From Pyrenochaeta sp. MPI-SDFR-AT-0127 (taxonomy: Eukaryota > Ascomycota > Dothideomycetes > Pleosporales > Cucurbitariaceae), in the NCBI GenBank assembly GCA_020747015.1, contig JAGTJM010000034.1:274104-338103 (forward strand): a stretch of 64,000 nucleotides of DNA. The letters are read 5' to 3'. Below, in pieces: positions 45,456-58,221 of this stretch; within the stretch, counting starts at the first letter, position 1, and every line of letters starts with the position of its first letter. Under the pieces are notes generated by a model that was not told where the DNA came from, made no database searches, and was given only the letters and a program-made list of their open reading frames with translations. Both the position numbers and the translations under genes were made by a program.

Positions 45456-46351
45456 CTATCTAAGATTAACAGTAAAACTCCACAAGTAGGCTCGACCACA
45501 TGCTGTTTTGGTGGGGAGTTTCACGTCACTTTCTACACGCGTGATATCTGAGCACTTATCGTACAGAATTTGCCATGCGGCCTTCGTCTCTGACTGGCTT
45601 CGTTTTCCTAGCTTAATATCTCGCGCTATATTGTAGTCACTGCCATTTCTCTTCGGTAAGTCAAAATGAACTAGTACATCGAAATTTACAGCATCCGCGC
45701 TGATTCCGGATAGAGAGTGCACACTTAAAGTAGTTTCGTCTGTCCCCATGAGTGAATTGCCAGTGAAGCTTGCTCTCCGCAGCTCTGCCATGTTTAGGCT
45801 TTGATGAGCTTTCTACACTACTTTCTCTTGAGCTGACACTTTACCGTTCGTAATCTCCTTCAATATTGGTCTCGGGAAACCATCTGGTCCATTTCGCGTT
45901 CTTCCGAACCATCTTCAGATGCCAAATAGACAATTGTGCCCATCGTGATCTATTGTAAATTGGCCCTCGTCGGAGATTTCTGAGGTTACTGTACCCTGGT
46001 TCCTCATTTCACCATACTTAGATGTACTGCCAAAAGTATCGCTGAATTCGGAAGCGGCGGTACTCGACTCAGTCCGAGAATATATTTTCAGTAGAGTAGC
46101 CTTCATTACTGCTAGCATTTCTGTCGCATGCCTGGCTATGCACTCAGAGTCTCAGATCTGGCACTGGCGCTACTAGCCACAATAAATGCATATTGACGAT
46201 TATTCACCATACTGTGACCACAACCTGCAGTGGCTTCATCGAATCTGGCTAAATGTTCCTCACGAAGCGAACCCGGAAGAGGATCGTTGACTGGTGAACG
46301 TAGATCGCTTGCCAGTACCAGCTTGAAAATTGAAACATATGATCTTGACAA
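45456..46351 (-). pseudogene. Inactivated gene of an unnamed fungal family
   Basis: On the minus strand, recognisable coding runs from about 46270 (EEHLARFDEATAGCGHSMV, then AFIVASSASARSETLS) to the stop at 45456 (AWQILYDKCSD ... SFTVNLR). Between them the frame breaks: a one-base loss near 46140 shifts ARSETLS out of phase with CIARHATEMLAVMKATLL, and in-frame stops occur at 45915-45917 (TGA, plausibly from CGA) and 45813-45815 (TAG, plausibly from CAG). Between the stops are FTIDHDGHNCLFGI and RWFGRTRNGPDGFPRPI, motifs I recall from a conserved but unnamed Pleosporalean family. Both stops are C-to-T changes, as expected for repeat-induced point mutation. The upstream end is not defined. Spliced rescue seems unlikely because no good donor-acceptor pair brackets either stop. 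Confidence 0.7.
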
Positions 46352-48747
46352 AGCCTTTCCGGCATCTGAACTGTTGAGACTTGCACTTCAAATTGCAAAT
46401 ATCTTATCTCTACGATGGGCATCTCGTATGCGTGTAGTTGCTGCCGTAGAGAAGATAGAAATTTGGAAATTCATAAAATTAGCCTGCGAGGATTCTTCAT
46501 TTCCGCATTGCTCTCCATCTCAATTTTTAGGTAAACTAGGGGCGAAAACAAAGATTTTAGGCTCTGGTTTTGTTGTTATTTTTCTTTTTCGCGAGCATTT
46601 TCTATTGAAGTAGCAGACAGGATGTTGGGATGAACTATATAGAAGCGAGCACGGCAGAGTATAATAGGTGTGTAATGAGATATAGATTGATTCATGTATC
46701 CTAATTCCCCCTCTAACGGCCTTATATCTTCGGGTGCTCGCAAGCGAGGCGCAGCTGAGACGCATCCAAGTAGTGTACACGCCCAACGAATATTAAGCTC
46801 AAGACTGAGCTGCTCCAAGAGACCTCCATTTATTTCAATGCTATCCTCAGGATCAATTCTACTGCATCCAGCGTCGGTCATGGCTGTGCATGAGCAATCT
46901 CCAGCACGGATGAGCGTGAGCGCAGAGAAGAACAAGCATATCACACACAAAGATCCAAGTGCACCAAAAGCGCGATGACAGGCGGTCAATCGAATATAGA
47001 TGAAATCATTCATTCTTTCGATTCTTGTGATATTCAAATTCCAGCGAATCCAAATCGCTGCAAGCATACAAATCTGCTTGTCAATCCGGGCAAGCAACAC
47101 CAGGGAAGCACCAGTACTCGCATGCCTTTGTGGTCTCCTGAGAACGGAAATCCTTTCTCAATTCTACATCTATCATGAAAATCAGTGGTCAATTAGGATA
47201 TACATGCTATATCCTATTCTAAGCGATGCTCCTTTGTATGAGTATTAGTTTTGGAGTTACAACGCAAATTAGCAATTGGTTCACTTAAATGCATAGCTTC
47301 ATACATAGCACGAGACATTCACTTTAAATCAGATCAGGCCAAAAAAGGTCTCTTTGTTACAACTTGATTCCAATCTTCCGTCTAACGAGGAGGAAAAGGT
47401 CACAAAATACCAAAGCGTTGGTTGAAATTTCGCATACACCCAACCTTGTTAAGAGTGTTAGGCGCCTCATGATGGTGCAGCACCTTCACCGACATCAGCA
47501 CTTCCTCTGGACCAGCTTTGAGGAAGCCTTAATTGCTTCCGCAGGAGGCTTCCAACCCAACTTTGTATAATTGGGTATGGCCAGAAATCACACCTCATGA
47601 TTGGCTCGGAGGTTTCCACAAGCCTTAACCCAATACCGCACGCGAAGGATTCGTTGCTGCCTAATTAAATTAGCTCGCGACATGCGCAAGGAAGATATAC
47701 ATCTTATTCTAGTAGAGGCCGTCGTCTGCAGATCCCTATAGAATGCTCTCGAAAGAAGTAATTACATAACAAACTTATTCATTGCGCCGATCAGCTGGTT
47801 ACAATGAAGGCTCCGTGCAGAAGTACCTCGACCATAAGCAGCGTTATGAATCATTATCACCTAACGACTATTTGTGTTGCGAAGCTGCTGCTCACCGGCC
47901 TTTCATTTGGGCATGTGACGTGTGCACATATTCGTGCTTACTAATAAGATGGGATCATAGGAATCGCATTTGTGAATGCGCACTCTCTGAACACTGACTT
48001 CTAAAACCTACTATACCAAGGCCGAATCCAAGTCTTGAGGCAGCTTACTCACAGCACAATCGATATTGGCTGGACGGTCGAATGCGAGAGATGCGAAAAC
48101 AGCCCTGTCCCGAACGGCAATAAGTCTCCACCCTCAATACCATCGGTACATCCCGAGCATGAGCCAAACCGATACCACAATCATGGCGTGAAAATACACA
48201 ATCAAGACATTACAACTTTTCCCGTGATTTATTGTGCCACCATCCCACCGCTCGAGGCAACTTCGCAACCACAGCAGTGTTGCATGACGCCGCTACAGAT
48301 TCCACATTTCCTTGCTTTGAACGGCTTTAAAATTAGGGTCTGTGGCTAGCGTTCAAAGCCTTACGGTTTCTCACCGGATGTACATCTTGGCGTATGCTTG
48401 TTGGGGTATAGGTTTTGATAACCGTCAGGGGCACCAGAACTTTTCAGTGGTGATTGGTCAAGTACTGCAGGGCACATTGCGACCTTTTGGTGGCCCCCGG
48501 TCACTTCCAATGTGGCGCACGGTAAGTGCGCATTACATCTTGGCATCGGGACACTCGCGACCTGGATGGAGATCATGATGGCGGAACGGGCATGACTTCG
48601 ACCTGCCACTTACACTCTCAATAAGCCATGTTCAATTTTTTTCAATTTTAGCTATTCATCAACAGCGTTGCACGTCTGCTCTGACACAAAAGATCTCCAG
48701 AGCATTTTCATAGACCAAGTTGACGTGCAAGGGAACTAGTTGTAATA
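46352..48747. other. Gene-poor region
   Basis: 2.4 kb. A minus-strand ORF (46576-47100, 174 codons) has a hydrophobic helix (LGSLCVICLFFSALTLI) followed by Cys residues (GDCSCTAMTDAGC), but no clean signal peptide, homologue or splice support; I do not call it as a gene. No other candidate stands out. Confidence 0.45.
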
Positions 48748-51398
48748 ATGCTCACCATTGCGGAGGTTTCAGGTCTTATTGCAGCAGCGGTAGTTATAGG
48801 TGAGCTTCATTCGCAGATTCATGTCATCGGCATTGCTGAAATCACAATAAGTACAATATGTCCTGCCTGCTGCGATAGCTGTAATACTGGTGAAATATGT
48901 CGGAAAGGAGAACACTGCAGTCACTTGGTAAGTCCCCAGCATTTTATCTATGCCGATCAAAACTCACGCCCCTAGGTCTGTCGTCAATCGCTACATCTCA
49001 AACACCATCTGGCCGCATATTCTTCGCGCAGATGCAGTCAGTAGTCGTCATGTATCCACTTCGACATCAGTTCTGACTTGGACCTCGACCATTGGAGCGG
49101 CCATGCTGATACTCGCCAGTGTGCTTGCACCCCTTGGATTATCCGAGAAGATCCAACCGGGTGCCTCAAGGTTGGTAGAGTTCGAATACATCAAGGATCC
49201 AACTCCGTGGGGTCGGGTCACAATGCCTCGACCGAATTTAAAATTCGCCAGATACTGTGAAGTAGGCCTTGCTATCAATTGCCCTGGTCAGTATCAAGGG
49301 ACGTACATGAACGAAACCGAACCTGGGAGATTCATTAGTGTGGAGACGGATGAGAGCTCTACCATCAACACTACGATCCCACGAAACTACACAGTCATGT
49401 TTAGGAGCGCGACCTCTGATCAGGGGAACACCATATCCGGATTGTTTGATATGCAATTTCGACGGTGGAGAATCGATCGTGTGGGCAGTATAGATAAAGG
49501 CCAGCCTTGGGTAAAAGGAGAATCTCGTGAGATCGAAAGCCTGATTCCTCGGGATACCATCCTCTTGAAGGAAGGACTTATCGTTGACATGAGAGAGAAT
49601 CCCGGTATTGGCTTCCGAAATCACACCGTACCTGTCGGTTTGGAGTACGGTGGGCTTTGGAGCGAAGATATTACCTGGATTGAACCGGTCACCCAATGTG
49701 CCGACACGAACATTTCTGCTGACCTACGGATAGAGACGAGCGTAAACAGTTTTGGTGAAAACGAGACGGTTACCTTGATCGATCGAGGAGCATTTATAGA
49801 TCTCCACAACAGCGATATAGAATCGAGGCCGTGGGTGGATAACCAGACCCTGGATTTATTTGCCCATGCCCACAAGGCCGCCCGCATGCATAATGTGCTA
49901 GTAGCATCTAGCTTGGGCATTTCTCTACCGCTGAATACGTCAACTAAGATTCTCCCTCCTCGGCCAGTGGGAACTGGATTCTTTAGCACATCCCGCTTCA
50001 ACGAGTTAGTGCTTAGCGAAATCAATGGTGTCGGTGGTGATACCCCTTTAGTGCCTGGTTATGAGCCTAGCAATTCTTCCCGCGCAGCAGGAAACACCTC
50101 CACTGCCCAGTCTGCTCTCCCTCGCTACCCTGATGGCGTGGTAAAGCTGACAGCACTAAATTACACTGCAATCCGTACGTCACATCCTTTACACTAGCAA
50201 CCACGCACAAATGCTGACAGCAACAGAGCAAATTTGTGAAGGATTGTACCGCGTCTCAACATTGGGCACTGACAACCGCGCTGCAAATATCACGAATCCG
50301 GCCATAAAATGCGGTACTATGCTGGGTGCTCCGAGGATAACAACGAACCAGAGTCTTGCGGCATCGACCTTCACTGGAGTTGAGACATCGCGAAAAAATG
50401 TCTATATATGCGCTACGGCGTACAAAGCTAGCATAAAGACTGTTAATTTCCGCTACAACGGCACTGGTGGCGACTTCACAAACCTCGAAGTCCTTAACAT
50501 AGCACCGAAGACCTATCCAAATGACGCGGCAAAACCACTGTGGGCGGTAGAACACAGTTTTGATAGGGTCATGCGCTTCGATCCACTATGGGGCTTAGTG
50601 AATGATAGCTACGAAACAACTCTAGGGTTCCATACGCTACGGTCTGAATCACTCTGGCTACCGACCGGTCCGGGTGCAAGTGGCGGCTTCGGAGAACTGG
50701 AAGGCTATGATTCAGTAGCAGCATCTGGAGGGTTTCTTAAGCGCCTTGGCAATCTCTACAGGCAAATGAGCCTACGCTCGCGCGACTACAGCGGCAGTCA
50801 GGAATTCGCACTGTCTGAGCGTTGGTCGAGATTATCTTCGACCCAAACCACGGCCTCGCACATACCAAGCCTGATTCTTACTGACGGCTTGGCCGCAGGT
50901 CTCGTCGGCACAAAAACATCTTTCTCGTCCAAGTACGTGGAATGGCCGGCTATGCTGGCAGTCGATGACAATACTCGTGGCTTTGCGCAAAACAAGGTTC
51001 AAGTGTACAAACGCGTCATTCAATATGACATTCGATACGCTATTCCTTCGTTTGTAGTCCTCGCTCTGCTTTTGGCTGCTCTTGCTGGGGCCTTCATCTC
51101 CAGTATTATCGCGCCGACAATCGTAGGCACAATGCAGAGAATGTATAACCAGACCAGTGCCGGTCGCCTTATCACAAGCCTACTACAGCCTGGCCGAAGT
51201 GATCCAACACAGAGTTCTGACGCATGGGTGAATGACGAGGGTAAATTGAGGTTGGCATTTGGTAGGATTACTTCTCCCGAAGACGATTACTTTTGCAGGA
51301 TCGTAGACAAATCGTCCGATGTTGAATCAAAGACAGAGGGTATAAACGAGACTACAAAGGCGGAGAGAGGACATTTGCTTACAGGAAGCGCACAATGA
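48748..51398 (+). CDS. Large fungal membrane glycoprotein, unknown function
   Basis: Four exons, 48748-48799, 48879-48927, 48976-50174 and 50221 (or 50227)-51398, give about 825 residues. All phases agree. Two short 5' exons encode a membrane segment (VSGLIAAAVVIAVILVKYV); a second (TSTIGAAMLILASVLAPLGL) opens exon 3. A long ectodomain follows with many N-x-S/T sequons (NTTIPRNYTV, NETVT, NQTLD, NSSRAAGNTS), then a final membrane helix (AIPSFVVLALLLAALAGAF) and a cytosolic tail. This layout belongs to a large, unnamed Pleosporalean protein class. Function is unknown; a surface sensor is only a guess. The last acceptor has two options six bases apart, changing residues at the exon 3-4 join. 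Confidence 0.85.
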
Positions 51399-51560
51399 AC
51401 AGCAACATGTTCACCCTTGGAGACATACGGGTTGGCATAATTGTACTCGGGAGATCTTGAATCAACAATGACAATTAAAATTGGCGTGTTCAAGAGTATA
51501 AGTAGAGAAAACAAAGTTTGCCCTCATTAAAATCACCGATAATGTTGCAGCATGACATGC

Positions 51561-52465
51561 TTAGAGAAATCCACACATGCCTGAAAGCGCAAGAAACATG
51601 GTAACAGCACCTAATCCATTCCACTTCACTTTCCCATAACTGCTCACCGCGACACCTTGCTGAGCCTGATTTGTTGTACTAGGCCTCTGCACCCACGCTG
51701 CCGTCTCCTCGACATTTGGAGGTGCCGTTGCGCCAACACTAGCACCTGGGACCTGGCGCTCTGAAGCTGTCGAGCGCGAAAGTACAGAGGTGCGATTCGC
51801 AACAAATAAGGTCTTGCTTTTGAGAGCCTGATCTTCCTCGATCCCAAGAGAGTAGCTTTCACATTCCAATTGCTGCATCCTAGACTTGCGACTTATAGAT
51901 TCCAGGTCGTGTGAAGTTCGACTGGCGCCATAGCAGCCGTTGTAGCATCTTAGTCGTGTTAGTCGAGATGTCGGTTTTTGTTACAGTATACGTGGATCTA
52001 ATATAAATCAATGACTCACTCTGAAGATCGATCAAAATACCCGTTGGTACACCTGCACCAGTACTCGTGACGAAAGCTCAGTCCAGACATAGTCGCGACT
52101 TTCCGCCCACACTCAGCGCTTGAGCTGGTTTGCAGCATGCATGGCCCGTTGGGATCATCGCGACATGCGGGATATTCGAACTTTTGGCTGCTGTCTTGTC
52201 TGGCAAGGAGGGGCAGCGGTGTTGGGAAGGGCGTGATGAGATTTTGCGGCGCGACCTCAACGCGATGGACCGCCATACTCAGTGAGAAACTTTGAAGGCA
52301 GCAATTTGCAATGCGTGAATACTTGGTTATGTCGGGGCTTTCCGGCTTAGGTTGGAGACCGACTGAACCGAGTACCATGCAAAGAGGTATGACAAATCTG
52401 GGAGACTGGACAACATCAATCAGAATGGAAGGCAGACAATTGTTCTCACTCCTGGCCAGCAGCAT
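51561..52465 (-). CDS. Cys-containing surface protein with hydrophobic C-terminal tail
   Basis: Exon 2 runs 51891-51561 and exon 1 ends at 52020, joined over a 128-nt intron (52019-51892, GTGAGT...TATAAG) in phase. After AVHRVEVAPQNLITPFPTP come cysteines in EYPACRDDPNGPC, AECGRK and EYWCRC, then a Ser/Thr/Ala-rich stalk (QVPGASVGATAPPNVEET), and a hydrophobic end (GLGAVTMFLALSGMCGFL) that fits a GPI signal or single membrane helix. No convincing signal peptide is seen: the frame is open upstream to ATG 52465, and ATG 52275 (MAVHRVEV) is a later choice. A short signal-encoding exon may lie upstream and be missed. The tail overlaps nothing; the neighbour's stop is 162 bp away, convergent. Family unknown. 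Confidence 0.6.
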
Positions 52466-55400
52466 CCATAATGTTCGCCATTTCGCTCGTAACTCGCATT
52501 GCAAAAGCTGTATATTATTTGGCAAACCAGGGACATTTTATGGTGGCCAAGACCAGCTAAAGCTTGGGGCTGCAGGGGGTTGAACACGTCGTTCGTATTC
52601 GGCCGTGCAAGGCGTTGGGGGCTGAAATCTGATCGTGGGAGGGGCGTGACGATCTGCTCGCTACATCATCATTGGCATATCAATGAATGGCTGCAGTTAG
52701 TTTGTTCGCATTGAAAGCATTCATTACCAATTACAGCAATAGGCTCGGGATGGTCTACCCATAGCCGAGATCTCCCGAACGTGAAGATTAGTCGGTAGTC
52801 GCAGTACCGCTCCGCACCTTCGTTGCGATTCTCCACAGACGGCGACAGTGGCATCGTTTCGAGTCGCTGGCGCATAAGACGGACAAACTGCCTTCAGCAA
52901 CTGCTAGCAACTGCTAGGAATATCAGAACATGGTCTAAACGAGCTCGAGAAGTATTCTGGGATTATTTCCCGTTCCCAGTGAGGTCTCAAATCCCTCAGA
53001 AGGCTTCAGATGCCAATTCAGGGGGAAAGCTCACACGAGATCCAAGCTCGAAGAGGCATGCAAGTGCACAAGGAGTGATAAAAAATATCTCTGACAAACC
53101 CCCAGGAAACGAAATCGAATGCCTCGAAATGTGTCAGACGCACCAACCGCGCACTAAACCTTGAGAAGTTGGTAATCATGATCTGAAAAGAGGTTAACTA
53201 ATACTGTGGACTGCATCAACAAATTGTCCGAGATGTCCGAAAGGGGTCCCACCTAAGACATAACCATTTGAAGTCCAGGCACCCCTTTCAAGACTAAGTA
53301 ATATAAAGCAGGGCTCGACGTTGTGCTTACAGCACCAAGTCGTTTGTCCTCACTGCCCTTTTACCCTGTTAACTGTTCCTTGTGGTTTCGTGTATAGACC
53401 TAGCCCCCATGACGTACGACACCGCACCCAATCTTCCACACGGGGGATGAAAACAGTATGCTCGCCAGAGTCAAAGGAGATGACGGAGCTGAAGATGACG
53501 ACAATGCTACCCAGGGACATGGGCTACAGCCTAGTTGTGTTCTTGAGGTGGCAGCCTAAAGCGTCAAAGAGATTATGCATCAGCAGAATTCCGAGAGACG
53601 TGTGGCATCTCAAGCATGGCTTGGATATCGCGACATCCTTGCGGTCAGCCTACAGCGCATGACCTCTTCTCTATCATCGCTAATTGTTTCGACTTGCGGC
53701 ATTCGCTGTCGTAATCTTATTCGATTCAGAACTGGTTCTCATGTGGGCGTGTATACTTGGCGAAGGACTCATGACACTGTGGGCCGCGTTTTAGAGGCGT
53801 TATATACTTGGACCACCTAGGATCGGGTATCCTGTCTCATATGGCCATGGAGCAGTTTGAGGGCATCTAATATCCCTGGTTGTCGTGTTACGCTTTGGGT
53901 ACATGATTTCGTTTACTTCTGCCCCCCGAGTAAAATTATTTGTGTTGGCTGAGAATTTAACCACTAGGCACTGAATGAGCGACTGATTTCCAAACCTTTT
54001 CTCGGAAAGAGAATTAATAGAATCATTCTTACATGGTCTCACAGATAGATTGTGTCATGTCTACATACACTTATTTATTGTTGGCTGTAGGGTGCGAGAT
54101 CTGGGATTCTTTGTTGGTCTGTAGTTGCGTTTTGCATGCCCACCTAAGAGTGAATACCCACACATGCTCGCCTTCCACACCCGCGCAAGATTCGATCTGA
54201 AGCGTCCATGAATGTTCTACTCACCGACAGCCGGATGTATGTGTTACGTCGAGTCGCTAAGCTTGACAGATTCATAAATATATCCGGCTGTTTGATAAGA
54301 AAATGACGAAGAATTGGAAGGATCAGACTTGCCATGATCAGGATCATAAAGTGAATTGAAAATGCTGCAACCCGCCCCTTGTGCGCTTTGAATACTTTCT
54401 TCTTGATGCTTTTTGTGCCGTGAATTAGCCATATCTTTGCTAGTCACCTATGATGTACTTTAGATTCCATGACCAGTGCGCAACTATGTGATCGCTGAGG
54501 CTCAGTGACCTCATTAGCAGCTGCACATCGTTTGCTGAAGGTGACTTTATGGTATGGGCATGACATTGATGTCTCATATTAGAGCCACAGTGGCTGAAGA
54601 GTATGAACGCAGATGGCTCGGTAGAACTACATACCATTAATTTATGGTAGTGAGGACTGGCCAAATCATGATGTGGCCAATCAGGAGACACTTCCATAGC
54701 CTATACTATTGATATGTTAGTGCAAGGAAGGAGTCTTGCGCGTAGCAACCTATTTGTAGTCAATCGCACTCTCCACATATACGAACGTAATTTTCAGAGT
54801 GATAAGATTGTTCACATAGAAACTCAAGAAATAGAAGCACTCAAGGACACATTTGCTGCCTGAGATCACACTATGAACAGAACCCTTTGTGGCCCGTCCA
54901 TCCTGACTCGTCCACGGATTACCATTAACGCGGAGGATCCCAAGCTTTTCTAAAAAGAATAGCAATCTGTCCTTTAATAATCTGAGCCCTGTTTTAGAAG
55001 ACTTTTTGCGCTATTGGGTAGTGATAGATTATGAACATTTCTCATACCGGAGGTATGATAGTATTACTTTGTTTGTAAACACACGAGAAAGACTCTTTCA
55101 GAGGAAAAGGCTATTTAATATTATGCCCTCCTCGTTTCACAGAACAACGGGTAGAAACAGAAACGATTGGTTGTCTAAGTATTGATATCTAGTCGATCCT
55201 CACTTGTACTAGATGATATAGTACAGCACAAGCCGCGTTCCTTCATCTACATGCCTTTTCTCGCTTCACCACCCATTAAGACATGTACATAGCTGATAAT
55301 GATTAGTCACAGTCTAGGAAAGGACTTCGAAATACTAACCAGTCTCCAATGAAACCGTAACGCTCGCCTTCATTGTAGCTCGAAGCGTAAAATGTACTGT

Positions 55401-56431
55401 TTCCCCGGCCAGGACTGCAATTAGATCGCCTTTACTAGACTGAGGCGGCACGAGACCCATGTAACCCAATACCGACATGAAGAACCAGCGGCGTCAGGTG
55501 CATTACGCACATAAATCAGTTTTGCTGCTATTTCTTGAATTCGAGTGGTCCAATGCGGGATGTTTCATGCTGTAGGAAATCACCTAGCCTATGAAATCCG
55601 TAGTTTTTCTCATTGGGCCGTGGCCACTAGTATGTGGCTGCACTTTGAACCACTGCATCAAATTCTACTTGGCTTTCCACTTGGGGGATGTTGCGTTCTG
55701 TAGTCTCAATCAGGCTCCATTTCGCCAGAGAAAAGGGTCATCTTCTCAAACAGATTCTGTCTCAGATCCGACGGACTCGATCTTGTCCAATTTGAACCCG
55801 AAGCAGACAAAGCTCTTGCGAATGAGCACTGCCCCTCGAAATGTGGTCGATAAAGGATACGGCTCCACGATGAGGCCATGGCGTGTCTTGAATAGCGATG
55901 GAAATTTAGTCTGAAATCTGATGGCGAGACGAAGACATTGTCGCCATCAGGCATCCCGATTCGGTTCTCTGCAGTCTCGCTTTGAGTCTTGTTCGGCTCT
56001 TCAGAACGTCATTTCAGCCTAGCTATTGTCCGCCAACATACGCTGCGAAGCATCAATCGCCTTCCTGAGGTTGAGATAGCGAAATTGTTGCTTTCAATAA
56101 GAGTCACTTTCTCCAGTCTGGCCCACCTATGGGAGAATTCAACAGCATAGAAAAGTGCCCTGCTTTGTCCAACCAAATCTTGTACCAGTAAGCCAATTTG
56201 AAAAGAGGCACTGACGAAGTTGAGTAGGCTAAAAGCTGTGGACATAGGATCGTAAAGCATGCAGACTCTGGACTCTTCTTTCAGCTATGCATCCATCAAG
56301 AGATCCCGGATCTCATCCTAAGGGCGTGTCCAATGCCACTCTCTTTGCAACTAGTGGCAATCCTAGAGAGCTACATGGCAAGGTTGATGCTACACTGGTG
56401 CACATGATTAAGCTCGACAGTAGCATCGCTG
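52466..56431. other. Gene-poor region with one possible relic
   Basis: Nearly 4 kb without a supported gene. Plus frames at 52823-53164 and 53321-53820 show no domain. 53880-55300 is AT-rich. At 56009-56260 on the minus strand, DPMSTAFSLLNFVSASFQIG resembles the start of fungal N-terminal NLR-type modules (usually MDPLS...), but stops follow and no continuation is found; possibly a gene fragment. Confidence 0.45.
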
Positions 56432-58221
56432 CTACTGCCGTCCATGTATGTTTTTTACTTTTGCCCACGGCTTCCATCCTCTCGTAGGCTTTGACGCCAA
56501 AACCGGTGGCAAAGCTTGCACCTCGCTACCTGCGATAGAGTTCTCGGCAGAGGAAGGTTGGCGGCCCATCTCAAGCTCACTCTCGAAGCTGGTGTGCTCG
56601 CTGTCCTTACTGATCGTATGGGCGTGTTCCGGGCGATACGTCTGGGCAGTGCTATTGCGCTGTTGTTCACAACTGATCTGAAAAGTCGTTTGGACCGAAA
56701 TGCTCCGATCGGTAGCAATGTTCAGGTAATTGTCGCTACCGCGCGAGTAGATTCTCTTCCAGAGTGGGAATTTTTCCCAGCTGGTAATAGTCGTCGATCC
56801 CATGGTTCTATTTGTATCGCATGTCTGCTGTCTACTGGACTGGTCTTGCTGCCGCCTCTTGACAAAGTGCACGTAGAAGGCTTTGAGCGCAGGCGCATTT
56901 GCGCACATGGATCCAAGGTGTAGTTCCAGAAGTGTCCTGTCAAGTAAAGCCATAGTCAGTCTTTTGTACAGAGTCTTAATATGCGGGCAACTTCTCAAAA
57001 ATGTCTGCCCCGTGACGCGAAAGAGTGCGTTGGTCATAGAACCCCTGGAGTGTAATCGCATGAGTTAAACATACCTGTGCCTGATTAGTAAAATTGTAAT
57101 AGAGTGAAAACCAGTCGCTTGGGGATTGTTATACGACTATCTGTTCTGGGTGACATACCAGAAGAAAACATCGCCTGCGATCCATGTAACATCGTAGGTC
57201 TCGAAGAAGAGATGATAGCAGTTATATGTCCGAATCGCACCCACCGCCACTACAAAGTAGCTGACAGCAAAGACACTGTAAAGTGCGAGTTTTTGGCGGA
57301 ATGGCATTTGGAGATTCCAGCAAAGCCATGCGGGAAGGGACGCAGCGATGAAGTCCTACGCAGTCAGCTTGGGGCCGAGGCGCACAAATATGCTATAACG
57401 GTTGTCATACCTGTACTGTGGAGACAATTCCATTTGCCACAATCTCAGCTCCTTCATTAGAGCATTTATATGTATAACCGCCGGACCTAAATCTAACCTT
57501 GATATCTTGCTGGTCCCAGAAGGCAGAAATGGGACTGCACATGAAAATTGGAATGAAGACGAAGAGTGCTATTAGACAAATATAAGTTAATATACATTCA
57601 TGCTGATGGATTAAATGCATTAGTGCTTACTCGTATAGACCCCAATAGAGGCGATAGTAATTCTTAGTATCCATCGGAAGGTTGGTGAGACTGCGCGCGA
57701 AGATAGTCGCCGGTAGAAGAGGAGCACAGACATCTTGATAAGGCCCGACGCAAGGGGGAACAATGCATAGATGGACATGACGAAGTGGCGTTGCTTAGGA
57801 AAGTACTCGAATTCAATATCCCACATGTGGCGATTGAATTGGTATTTCTCAGTGACTATGATGCGTCAGGTGTATGCTGTGGGTTGGGAGTGTAAGGATG
57901 GCGCGATACTCACTCAATACGAATATGACAGTCAAGGCCAGAACCGGAAACTGTTACAACTGTTAGGCACATCCCACCTTACAGGTCATGAGATAAGTCG
58001 GAAACTCATACCCAGGAAGCTAACATCAACCAATCATCCCATCCCGCATTCCTCTGTATGCGTATTCGAACCCATAAGCGCGCAGAGAGTACCAAGAGGC
58101 TAAGAGGGCCAAAGAAACACGCAGCGAAAAGTATATGCTTTGGTTTCGTGGTAGGGTTGATGTAATTTGGGTTTGGCCATTTCGACCACTGCACGAGAGG
58201 GGGGTTGATGCCACCAGGCAT
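56432..58221 (-). CDS. PTH11-like rhodopsin-domain integral membrane protein
   Basis: Six exons: 58221-58012, 57948-57912, 57855-57631, 57568-57411, 57355-57159 and 56936-56432, giving 443 residues with all phases matched. Seven hydrophobic segments are present; landmarks are HILFAACFFGPLSLLVLSAR (TM1), FPVLALTVIFVL, VMSIYALFPLASGLIKMSVL with LFYRRL, RWILRITIASIGVY, TLFVFIPIFMCSPISAFW, and the TM6-7 pair around YFVVAVGAIRTYNCYHL and LELHLGSMCANAPALKAFY. This is the fungal rhodopsin-domain (PF20684) pattern shared by PTH11-type surface receptors, here without a CFEM head. The Ser/Thr-rich cytosolic tail is about 150 residues. The join between exons 5 and 6 spans 222 bp and contains an internal AG|GT site (see findings). 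Confidence 0.88.

Noticed and set aside
46576..47100. 174-codon minus-strand ORF with one hydrophobic helix
   Set aside because: No clean start, no homologue recalled and no conserved pattern; chance membrane-like stretch in a gene-poor region cannot be excluded.
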